From assembly GCA_001303415.1 (NCBI GenBank), contig LJTN01000003.1, forward strand, positions 1-64,000: a stretch of DNA of 64,000 bases. Direction: 5' to 3'. The stretch is from Myxococcales bacterium SG8_38 (GTDB lineage: Bacteria; Myxococcota_A; Polyangia; Polyangiales; Houyiibacteriaceae). Under the pieces are notes generated by a model, which was not told where the DNA came from, ran no database searches, and saw nothing but the letters and a program-made list of their open reading frames with translations. This document shows positions 20,357 through 28,764 of the stretch, one piece after another (the stretch's first letter is position 1; each line of letters begins with the position of its first letter). The position numbers and the translations under genes were made by a program.

Positions 20357-20428
20357 ACGCGCTCGGGAACGTAGCACGATCGGGCCGCCCCGATTCAGCG
20401 CTGCGCAAACCGTCAGGATGATGCTAGG

Positions 20429-21814
20429 ATGGGCGCAAAGCTCGCGCTTTTGGGGGATTGGGAGATGGAAGCTCCACTGTTGGTGGCCGCGACGCTCTTG
20501 CTCGCAGCCAACCTCGTCACGACGCTGATACTGCTCAAGAGAAGGGCGGGCGATTCGGCAGCGCATGCCCAGGCCGAGGCCGCCGCCCGCGCCGAATCCA
20601 TTCAGCTGCTGCGAACGGAGCTTCGCGCCGCGCGCGAGGAGGCGTCTGCGAGCGCGAGCGCGCTCCGGCAGGAGGTATCGCGCACGCACCAGGCTGGCAC
20701 CGAGACCCTGGTCAAGACGATCGCGCAAATCGGCGAATCGCAAACCACGAAGTTTCAAGCGTTTACCGCTCAGCTCAAAGCTCTGACCGACTCGAACCAG
20801 CGGGGGCTGAAGCACCTTCAGGAAACGGTCGACGGGCGTCTCCAAGAGTTGCGCAGCAGCAACGAGCGCAAGCTCGATCAGATGCGGGAGGTGGTCGACG
20901 AAAAGCTGCAGAGCACGCTCGAGAAGCGTCTAGGCGAGTCGTTCAAGCTGGTGGGCGACCGGCTCGAGGCAGTGCAGCAGGGCCTCGGCGAAATGCGAAG
21001 CCTGGCCAACGGCGTGGGCGACCTCAAGAGAGTGCTCACCAACGTGAAGACTCGCGGCACCTGGGGCGAGGTGCAGCTCGGCGCGCTGCTCGATCAGATC
21101 CTCACGCCGGACCAGTACGGCCGGAACGTGAAGCCGTGGCCCGACTCGCGTGAGGTGGTCGAGTTCGCCATCCGGCTGCCTGGGGCCGTGGACGATCCCG
21201 ATCAGTGCGTATGGCTGCCCATCGATTCGAAGTTTCCGCAAGAAGACTATCTGCGCCTGGTCGAGGCAAGCGACAACGGGGATCTCGCTGCGGTGCAGCA
21301 GGCGCAAGGCGCGCTCCTCCGTTCCATCCAGGACTCCGCCAAAGACGTGAGCACCAAGTATCTGAACCCGCCTCTGACCACCGATTTCGCCATCCTGTTC
21401 CTGCCGACCGAAGGTCTCTATGCCGAGGCGCTACGTCATCCGGGCCTGGTCGAGCGATTGCAGCGTGAGCATCGCATCGTGGTGGCGGGTCCGACCACGC
21501 TTGCAGCCGTCCTCAATAGCCTTCGTATCGGCTTTCGTACCCTGGCGATCGAGCAGCGATCGAGCGAGGTGTGGAAGGTGCTCGGCGCCGTGAAGACCGA
21601 GTTCGGCAAGTTCGGCGACGTCTTGACGAAGGTGAAGCGGCAGCTCGATGCGGCGGGCCGCACGATCGATGAAACCGGGGTCCGGACCCGGGCCATGGAG
21701 CGCAGGCTCCGCTCGGTCGAGGAGCTGCCGGCGGAAGCAGCATCGGCAATGCTCGATCTGCCATCCGAGGGGCCTCTAGAGCTCTTGGACGCCCAAGAAG
21801 ACGGGGCCGCTTAG
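20429..21814 (+). CDS. rmuC: DNA recombination protein RmuC
   Basis: TM then coiled coil; GTWGEVQLGALLDQILTPDQYGRNV; LPIDSKFPQEDYLRL; TTDFAILFLPTEGLYAEAL. Confidence 0.95.
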   Translation: MGAKLALLGDWEMEAPLLVAATLLLAANLVTTLILLKRRAGDSAAHAQAEAAARAESIQLLRTELRAAREEASASASALRQEVSRTHQAGTETLVKTIAQIGESQTTKFQAFTAQLKALTDSNQRGLKHLQETVDGRLQELRSSNERKLDQMREVVDEKLQSTLEKRLGESFKLVGDRLEAVQQGLGEMRSLANGVGDLKRVLTNVKTRGTWGEVQLGALLDQILTPDQYGRNVKPWPDSREVVEFAIRLPGAVDDPDQCVWLPIDSKFPQEDYLRLVEASDNGDLAAVQQAQGALLRSIQDSAKDVSTKYLNPPLTTDFAILFLPTEGLYAEALRHPGLVERLQREHRIVVAGPTTLAAVLNSLRIGFRTLAIEQRSSEVWKVLGAVKTEFGKFGDVLTKVKRQLDAAGRTIDETGVRTRAMERRLRSVEELPAEAASAMLDLPSEGPLELLDAQEDGAA

Positions 21815-21878
21815 AAGTCCGACTGTTTCCGTTTTCGGTCACCATGTGGCGTGCTACATGAGACCGTCTGGAGAGCGC

Positions 21879-22994
21879 ATGCCCCGTTGGACCTTTCGAG
21901 CCTTTGCCGTTTGTTGCCTGATTGTCACGGGCGCCGCCTGCTCCAACGACACGGCCTCCGCGCCGGCGGCCTATCGCGATGCCGGCCCCTTCGAGGCGGG
22001 CGTCACCACCATCATGCTCGCCGATCGCATGGTCGAGGTTTGGTACCCGGTGGACCCCGGGGATGACGCGGGCCTCGAGCCTGATGCGTACTTCATCCGC
22101 GACACCCTGCCTGATGCCTTCGACGCGATCTTGCCTGCGGACGTCAACCCACCCTTCGTCACCGACGCCTATCGAGAGGCACCGGCCAGCGATGAAGGCC
22201 CGTTTCCCTTGGTGTTGTTTGCGCACGGTTTCGCGAGCTACCGCAATCAGTCGACCTTTTTGACCACGCACCTCGCGTCGTGGGGATTCGTGGTCGCTTC
22301 GGTCGATTATCTCGAGCGCGGCCTCGCCTCGGTCCTCGGTCAGCCGCCCGACCCGCAGCTCGAGGATACCGCGCTCACCCGCATGGTGGTGGACCGCATG
22401 GCGTTGGAAAACGAGCGTCCCGGCGCGTTGCTCGAAGGGCGCATCTCGACCGAACGCGTCGCCATCACGGGGCATTCGGCCGGCGGCGGCACGTCGATTC
22501 GCTTTGGCGGAGAGCCGGACGTCGTCACGTACATTCCGCTCTCGGCCGGCTTCCCGAGTGATTCCATGGTCGAGCTTGCCGACAAGCCTTCGCTTTGGCT
22601 GACCGGCGACATCGACGGCGTGGTCGAGCCCGGGCGCACCATCAATGCCTTCGAAGAGGCGAGCACGCTCAGCGCGCCCGCTCGTCTCGTCCTCATCGAC
22701 GACATGGGCCACCTGGGGCCGAGCGACATCTGCGCCATTGGAGAATCGGGTGGCGGCATCGTGCAGATCGCGCTCGATGCGGGCCTCCCCATTCCAGAGA
22801 GTCTGGTTCGCCTCGGCACCGACGGCTGCCAGCCCGAGGCGCTTCCGGTCGAGGACGGCTGGCCGACCATTCGCCACTTCGTGACCGCACAGCTCCGCTG
22901 GGCGTTTGGCGTCGACTCGGAGCCGGTGGGGCTTTCCGAGCGAGCCGCCGAAGGGCTCCCCGAAGCCGTGTTCAGCTATCAAGAATCGCCGTGA
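21879..22994 (+). CDS. Alpha/beta-hydrolase lipoprotein (PAF-acetylhydrolase/dienelactone-hydrolase-like)
   Basis: Lipobox VTGAACSND; FPLVLFAHGFASYRNQS; VAITGHSAGGGTSIRF nucleophile elbow. Confidence 0.88.
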   Translation: MPRWTFRAFAVCCLIVTGAACSNDTASAPAAYRDAGPFEAGVTTIMLADRMVEVWYPVDPGDDAGLEPDAYFIRDTLPDAFDAILPADVNPPFVTDAYREAPASDEGPFPLVLFAHGFASYRNQSTFLTTHLASWGFVVASVDYLERGLASVLGQPPDPQLEDTALTRMVVDRMALENERPGALLEGRISTERVAITGHSAGGGTSIRFGGEPDVVTYIPLSAGFPSDSMVELADKPSLWLTGDIDGVVEPGRTINAFEEASTLSAPARLVLIDDMGHLGPSDICAIGESGGGIVQIALDAGLPIPESLVRLGTDGCQPEALPVEDGWPTIRHFVTAQLRWAFGVDSEPVGLSERAAEGLPEAVFSYQESP

Positions 22995-23012
22995 AGCCAA
23001 GCAGCCGGCGCT

Positions 23013-25571
23013 TCAGTCGCGGATCGACAGCAAGGTCAGGACGGGTTGGCCGAGCTCGCGGCTCGCGGGAAGGTCCACACGCAGGCGCAGGTGCCAGGAT
23101 CGATCCCCGTTCGGGTCGAGCAGGATCTGGCGAATGCGCCACTCCGACGCATTTCGTTCGATCTCCAAGTGCGCACTGCTCCTGGCGTCGGGGCCGATCT
23201 CGATGGCGTCGTATTCCGCCCAATAGGGGGCAAGCGTCTCGCCAAGCCGTTCCGCGGTCCACTCGTTGCGTTCGTCCGCCTCGGTCAAGGTCTCGGCCAC
23301 CCGGTCGTACTGTCGGAACGCGAGGAACCGGACGAGCTTCCAGATCGCGTTGCGCACCATCGTGGTGAAGCCGCGCTCGTCTCGGGTGATGTCGACCGCT
23401 TCTTCCTCCGGCTCGCGTTCGACGGGCACCACGGTGTCGTCGGAGAGCGCATGCAGCTCTTCCCATTCCGCCAAGAGACTCGCATCGATCGACCGGACGG
23501 TGAGCCCCAACCAATCGGACACGTCGTAGAGCTCGGTGGTCTTGGCTGTTTCGGGCACCGTTTGCACGAACGCTTTGTAGGCATCGGTGAGATAGCGAAG
23601 CAGGACGCCTTCGGAGCGCTGCAGACCGTACTCTTTTACGTACTCGACGAAGCTCATGCCGAGCTCGTACATGTCCCGCGCGATCGATTTCGGCCGAAGG
23701 ACGTCGCTCCCCACCCACGGGTGCCGCTCCGAGAAGACCTCGTAGGTGCCGTACAAAAACTCGGCGTTGGGCTTGGGGTATTCGATCTTGTCGAGCTCGG
23801 CCATGCGCTCGTCGTACTCCATGCCTTCCGCCTTCATCGCTCCGAGCGCACGCGATTTGAGCGTATCGGTTTGGCGATACAGAACCGCCCAAGGGTCCTC
23901 GAGCGTCGCTTCGACCAGCGTCAGCACGTCCAAGGGGTAGGCCGGGTCCTCGCGATCGAGCACCTCCACCGCCTCGACGACGTAGAGCGACAACGCCTGG
24001 TTGAGCGAGAAGTCCGACTGGAAGTCCTCGTGGACGCGCGGGCCTCCGGGAACGAGCTCGATCACGCCGGCGTCGCGAAGCGACCGAATCATCGCGATGG
24101 CATTGCGGGCATGTTGTCTCTTGGCGGTGGGGCCGTCGTGACAATTGCGGATGAGCTTGCGCAGCGCCAAGCAGCCGTCGTCCTCGTGACGCTCGAAGAG
24201 ATTCAAGATCATCGCGTTGCTCACCTGAAACTGGGACGCGAGCGGCTCGGGCGGCGACTCTTGCAGGCGAACGAACGTGTCCATGTCCCAGTGCGCGTAC
24301 CCCTTCTCGGGCGGCGGACGCATCTTCAGCTTGCGAAGCTTTTTCGGATCATCGCCCGCCTTGGCGCGAAGCTTCTTGTTCTCGATCACGTGCTCGGGCG
24401 CCTGCGCGACGACGCTGCCGAGCGTATCGAAGCCCCGGCGGCCGGCCCGCCCCGCGATCTGCTTGAAGTCCCGGACGCTGAGCACCTTGGTCTTTTCGCC
24501 ATCGTACTTGCAGAGCTTCGTGAAGAGCACGGTCCGGATCGGGACGTTGACGCCCACCCCGAGCGTGTCGGTCCCGCAAATGATCCGAAGCTTGCCCTCC
24601 TGGGCCAGCCTCTCCACCAGCCGCCGGTAGCGCGGAAGCATGCCCGCGTGGTGCACGCCGATTCCATGATGAAGGAACTTCTTGAGCTCTTTGCCAAACG
24701 GCGTGTCGAAGCGCGTTCCCGCGAGGCTTTCCTTGAGCGCCTTCTTTTCGTCTTTCGACAGGACGTCGATGCTCATGAAGCTTTGCGCTTGCTCCGTCGC
24801 CGCCCGCTGGGCAAAGTGAACCACGTAGATTGGCGCCTTTCCGTTCTCGATGAGCTCGACCACCGTGTTGTGGAGCGCCTCTTCGCTGTATGAAAAATCG
24901 AGAGGCACGGGCCGGTCGGCGCTTTGCACGAGGCTCGTCGGCACGCCGGTCAGCTCGGTGAGCGCCTTCTCGAACGGCTGCGTGTCGCCAAGCGTCGCGC
25001 TCATCAGCAAGAAACGGACTTGGGGTAGGGTGAGCAGCGGAATTTGCCAGGCGACGCCGCGATCCCGGTCGGCGTAGTAGTGAAACTCGTCCATCACGAC
25101 GCCGTCGACCTCGGCCCCCTCGCCTTCGCGGAGCGCCACGTTGGCCAGGATCTCGGCCGTGCAGCAGATCACCGGGGCATCCCGATTGACCGTGGCATCG
25201 CCCGTCATCATGCCGACGCGCTGTGGTCCGAGCACCCGGCACAAGTCGAAGAACTTCTCGCTGACCAGCGCCTTGATGGGCGCCGTGTAGAACGAGCGCT
25301 CGCCGAGGGCGACCGAGCGAAAATGGGCGGCAAGCGCGACGAGCGACTTCCCCGATCCCGTCGGCGTGTTGAGGATCACGTTGTGACCGACGAAAAGCTC
25401 CACGATCGCTTCCTCTTGTGCCGGATAGAGCACGAGCCCCTGGTCGCTCACGTACTCGAGGAACCGGCTGAGCAACGCGTCGCCGTCGACGCGCTCGTCG
25501 AGGTCATCGAGGTATCGATCGAGAAGGCTCATGAAGCGGTGCATCAACTTCGCATCGCGATCGCGCGCCAT
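23013..25571 (-). CDS. DEAD/DEAH-box (Ski2-like) helicase, DUF3516-type C-terminus
   Basis: NTPTGSGKSLVALAAHF Walker A, VVMDEFHYYADRDRG (DEFH), LMSATLGD, FKQIAGRAGRRGFD; long C-terminal extension. Confidence 0.93.
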   Translation of the reverse strand: MARDRDAKLMHRFMSLLDRYLDDLDERVDGDALLSRFLEYVSDQGLVLYPAQEEAIVELFVGHNVILNTPTGSGKSLVALAAHFRSVALGERSFYTAPIKALVSEKFFDLCRVLGPQRVGMMTGDATVNRDAPVICCTAEILANVALREGEGAEVDGVVMDEFHYYADRDRGVAWQIPLLTLPQVRFLLMSATLGDTQPFEKALTELTGVPTSLVQSADRPVPLDFSYSEEALHNTVVELIENGKAPIYVVHFAQRAATEQAQSFMSIDVLSKDEKKALKESLAGTRFDTPFGKELKKFLHHGIGVHHAGMLPRYRRLVERLAQEGKLRIICGTDTLGVGVNVPIRTVLFTKLCKYDGEKTKVLSVRDFKQIAGRAGRRGFDTLGSVVAQAPEHVIENKKLRAKAGDDPKKLRKLKMRPPPEKGYAHWDMDTFVRLQESPPEPLASQFQVSNAMILNLFERHEDDGCLALRKLIRNCHDGPTAKRQHARNAIAMIRSLRDAGVIELVPGGPRVHEDFQSDFSLNQALSLYVVEAVEVLDREDPAYPLDVLTLVEATLEDPWAVLYRQTDTLKSRALGAMKAEGMEYDERMAELDKIEYPKPNAEFLYGTYEVFSERHPWVGSDVLRPKSIARDMYELGMSFVEYVKEYGLQRSEGVLLRYLTDAYKAFVQTVPETAKTTELYDVSDWLGLTVRSIDASLLAEWEELHALSDDTVVPVEREPEEEAVDITRDERGFTTMVRNAIWKLVRFLAFRQYDRVAETLTEADERNEWTAERLGETLAPYWAEYDAIEIGPDARSSAHLEIERNASEWRIRQILLDPNGDRSWHLRLRVDLPASRELGQPVLTLLSIRD

Positions 25572-25672
25572 CAAGCGGTCACTGTGACCTGGCTTCACGC
25601 GGGCGTGGCATTTTCGCATCAGCCCGAGGCTTGGTCGGCAACCCATCGCTGACATTCCGCGAAACCGGCGCT

Positions 25673-25688
25673 TGGCATGTCGGTTGCA
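25673..25688 (+). promoter_or_regulatory. Candidate sigma-54 (-24/-12) promoter
   Basis: tggcatgtcggttgca against consensus TGGCACG-N4-TTGCA: GG and GC elements with exact spacing, one deviation (C to T); 39 nt upstream of the ATG at 25727. Confidence 0.55.
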
Positions 25689-25726
25689 GCGTTTCGCTGG
25701 TGAACGGGCAGCGGGAGGTATCTGTC

Positions 25727-26656
25727 ATGCTTCGCTTTGTTCCGTTCTGTTCGTATTTCTTGGGGGTGCTCACGATCTTGCCCGGGTGCTGCGGGTCCGC
25801 TGCCGAGTGCGAGCGCGCACCGATGGAGGCCGAGATTTGGCGGATCGAAGACCGATATGCGCTGGGCTCGCACGTCCGGATCGAGATTCGGGGACCGGAG
25901 CGTTGGACCCTCGCGTCGAGCGATCCCGAGATCGTTCGGATCGGCGCCGTCGAGTGGATCGGTGCAAACATCGGGCGCGCGACGCTGCATTTCATCGGTG
26001 CGGGCCGGGCTTCGATCATCTTCGAAAGCGAGCTCGGTGTCGTGGTGGAGGAAGAAGTCGAGGTGCTGGCGCACCAACGCGTCGTGGTCCGGCTCGGTGA
26101 GACCACGGGCCTGGTGTTGGGCCCGCTTTCGGGTGAGGTGATCCTGGCCGGGGACCAGCACGTGCTCGTCCTCTATCTCGATGCACAGGGAAGGCTCCTT
26201 CACGGCGCCGGTCTGGCCGAGCTCCGAATGTCTTCGGGGCTCGAGCCGTGCGGCACGGCCGCCTCGGCTTCGATCGAGCAACACTGCATCTCCGTCCTGA
26301 CGCCCGGCCCGCACCTTCTGGCGGTTCGCGTCGAAGACGAGCGCCTGGAGCTTCCGTTCGAAGCCGTGCTCGCGAACGACGTCGTGGACGTCGAGCTTCT
26401 TGCGGCCGACGAGTCCGAGCTCATGCCCGGTACCTGGGTCGAGGTCGACGTGGTGGGCGTGACACGGGAGGGAACCCGAGTCCGGGGAGTACACCCGCGA
26501 TTCCAAGCCGGAGAGCGCCTCTACCTCGGATACCTCACCTATCGGCACGACCCGGCAGGAATGCCCCGCACCATCGCGGCTCAGGCCCTCGGCCGGCAGC
26601 GGCGCATCACGGTCCACGGAAGCCTCAGCGAAAAAAACGAAGCCGGTCAACGCTAG
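25727..26656 (+). CDS. Hypothetical lipoprotein
   Basis: MLRFVPFCSYFLGVLTILPGCCGSAAEC; RBS gggagg; start inside the longer ORF. Confidence 0.8.
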   Translation: MLRFVPFCSYFLGVLTILPGCCGSAAECERAPMEAEIWRIEDRYALGSHVRIEIRGPERWTLASSDPEIVRIGAVEWIGANIGRATLHFIGAGRASIIFESELGVVVEEEVEVLAHQRVVVRLGETTGLVLGPLSGEVILAGDQHVLVLYLDAQGRLLHGAGLAELRMSSGLEPCGTAASASIEQHCISVLTPGPHLLAVRVEDERLELPFEAVLANDVVDVELLAADESELMPGTWVEVDVVGVTREGTRVRGVHPRFQAGERLYLGYLTYRHDPAGMPRTIAAQALGRQRRITVHGSLSEKNEAGQR

Positions 26657-26668
26657 CTGACCGGCTTC
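26632..26668 (-). terminator. Rho-independent terminator on the minus strand
   Basis: Minus strand: GAAGCCGGTCA-gctagcgt-TGACCGGCTTC-g-TTTTTTT; 11-bp perfect stem plus T-run; the + strand lacks a T-tract. Confidence 0.75.
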
Positions 26669-26800
26669 TGGTCACGGGCTCCTCAGAGTGGGGGAGGTCA
26701 AGGCGGGCACCATCTTCGGGGAACGTAGTTTTCGCCTGACGCTGGATGGGATGGTGGGCTCATCCGTTGCCCTTCGTTCCTTACCGCTGGTGCCCGCCTA
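26632..26800 (-). ncRNA. Candidate structured small RNA
   Basis: Minus strand: perfect 12-bp helix AGGCGGGCACCA (26799-26788) / TGGTGCCCGCCT (26712-26701); nested GGAACG (26780-26775) / CGTTCC (26725-26720); inner gggc..gccc hairpin; then the terminator above. No ORF explains the region. Confidence 0.5.
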
Positions 26801-26920
26801 GTACCGAATGACGATCAGGAACCTAACCGGGCCCCTGACACCCACGACGACAAAAGAAGGCATCCAACGCGCCACGCCTCCTGCCGCTTGACCCTTTGGG
26901 CTTGTAATTCTGGCTCCGCT

Positions 26921-27982
26921 ATGGATCGATCTGCGCCCGTGGGCGATTTAGCCGAAACCTCCGAGGTCCGGACTCATTCAGGCCTCCGCGTGTCGGGTGC
27001 GTGGACCCGCGGCGTGGTGAATGCCTTTCGCCAGCTCGATCTGGACGTCGAGGCACTGTGTGCGGGGATAGGCGTTCCGCTGGAAGTCTTCATGAACACG
27101 GACGGCCGACCGCCCCGCGATGCCTCCGGTCGGCTGTGGCGTGCCGCGCTAATGGCAAGCGGGGATCGTTTTGTCGGGTTGCACGCCGCGCAGGCATGGC
27201 GCGCGCGCGCCGACCACTTGGTTGTCTTGCTGCTGACCAGCGCGGAATCATTGGGTGAGGGCCTCGTAGCGGCGTTGCAGTATCAGGAGCTACTGTCGCA
27301 TGGGCGGGTGGTTACCCTCGGCGAGCATTCAGGATATCGCGCGCTCCACATCCACAAGATCGAGCACGAGCTCCCCATCACTGTTCACGAGGTCGAGTTC
27401 ATCACTGGGGTCGTGGTGAAGATGATCCATTTCGCCACCGACGGCCGGTTCACCGCGAAGGAAGTCCAGTTTCAGCATCCCTACCGCGGTCAGATCCAAG
27501 AATACACGCGGACCTTCGGGTGCGCGGTTACGTTTGGTCAAGAACGGACGGCCATCCTCGTGGACGACGAGGCGTGGGATCTGCCTCTCGCGCACGGCAA
27601 TCCAGCGCTGCATACGCAGCTTCGCGGCATGGCCGAGGATCAGCACGCCGCCCTCGTGTCGTATCCCTTCATCGATACCGTGCGTGATCGGATCAAGGTC
27701 CTGCTTCCGAAAGGAAAATCGAGCATCGAGGCCGTCGCCGCCTCGCTTCACATGACGCCCCGCACGTTGCAAAGGCGCCTCCAGGAGGACGGCACCAGCT
27801 TCCGCGCGCTCATGGACGCGACCCGCCGGTCGATGCTCCTCGCAGCGGTGGAGCGGAGGCAAACACCGGGCGAGATCATGCGACATGCCGGCTACACCAA
27901 CGTCCGCAGCTTTCGCCGTGCGCTGAAGCGCTGGAACCTGCCGCGCATTGACGACGACGCGGGCGAGGCGACGTCTGGCTAG
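26921..27982 (+). CDS. AraC-family transcriptional regulator
   Basis: SSIEAVAASLHMTPRTLQRRLQEDGTSFRALMDATRRSMLL...GYTNVRSFRRALKRW HTH_18; N-terminal arabinose-binding-domain-like region. Confidence 0.93.
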   Translation: MDRSAPVGDLAETSEVRTHSGLRVSGAWTRGVVNAFRQLDLDVEALCAGIGVPLEVFMNTDGRPPRDASGRLWRAALMASGDRFVGLHAAQAWRARADHLVVLLLTSAESLGEGLVAALQYQELLSHGRVVTLGEHSGYRALHIHKIEHELPITVHEVEFITGVVVKMIHFATDGRFTAKEVQFQHPYRGQIQEYTRTFGCAVTFGQERTAILVDDEAWDLPLAHGNPALHTQLRGMAEDQHAALVSYPFIDTVRDRIKVLLPKGKSSIEAVAASLHMTPRTLQRRLQEDGTSFRALMDATRRSMLLAAVERRQTPGEIMRHAGYTNVRSFRRALKRWNLPRIDDDAGEATSG

Positions 27983-27995
27983 ACCTGTACTCGGT

Positions 27996-28628
27996 CTAGG
28001 GCGTACGCACTTCCGCCGCCGTCCAACCGTCGTTGCGATGAATCGTGCGAAGCTCGCGGAAGGCTTCATCGGCTTGATCCCAATGCTGCTTGGCGCGCTC
28101 GGCACGCGGCTCGATTTTCGAGCGCTTCCACGAGATCCATTCGTTGCACTTTCGAAAGTCCGAGGCGGTCGGGATTGCATCGCGCACCGTCGGCGGAAAC
28201 GCTTCGAGAGGCTGGTCGTCTCGGCGCACGACCGTGATGCGCACCGGGCTCTTCACGTTGACGCGAGTCTCGAGGCGCACGACGTAGGTGCGGCCCGCCC
28301 TCACCTTGGCTTCCATGAGCTGCACGGTGGGAGGCGCCTCCCCCGTGACCACCATCAGCATGTGGGTCCCCGGCCACAGGGGCGCGGCGGTTTGCCAACC
28401 ATTTTCGAGCTCGGCGAGGCACCGTCCCGCCGGGTTCACGACTCGAATCGTGACCTCGCTCGCCTGACGGCGCCGCGGGCGAGTGAAAATCAAGAGCGCT
28501 TGGTCGGCGGGCGCCACGTACGGGTCCGCCGCCTTGGGAATTTGCGCAGTGAGTGGGAGCGGCGGCGCCGCGGTCAGCACGGCCGCAGACAGGACGGCCA
28601 TGCGAAGAGCTCGGGCAATGCCTTTCAT
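27996..28628 (-). CDS. Hypothetical secreted protein, paralogous to 44922-45557
   Basis: MKGIARALRMAVLSAAVLTAAPPLPLTA signal; PADQALLIFTRPRRRQASEVTIRVVNPAGRCLAEL...RTYVVRLETRV. Confidence 0.82.
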   Translation of the reverse strand: MKGIARALRMAVLSAAVLTAAPPLPLTAQIPKAADPYVAPADQALLIFTRPRRRQASEVTIRVVNPAGRCLAELENGWQTAAPLWPGTHMLMVVTGEAPPTVQLMEAKVRAGRTYVVRLETRVNVKSPVRITVVRRDDQPLEAFPPTVRDAIPTASDFRKCNEWISWKRSKIEPRAERAKQHWDQADEAFRELRTIHRNDGWTAAEVRTP

Positions 28629-28764
28629 CACTTGTGATCTATCTCGCATGGCATGCCGTCAGCCGCCACCGGAAGTCTTTTTGTTTTCGAGGAGTTCGGC
28701 CTGATTCGCGAGCGTTGCAAGACTCTTACCGGCGGTCGCGCCGTTTCTTGGCAATACTGTACCA

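Noticed and set aside
23046-24893. 615-aa + strand ORF
   Set aside because: Antisense shadow of the DEAD-box helicase.
26700-26800. Same helix read on the + strand as a 5'-UTR riboswitch for the AraC gene
   Set aside because: Possible because a perfect helix folds on either strand, but the only terminator is on the minus strand and the element is >100 nt from the start codon; kept only as an alternative.
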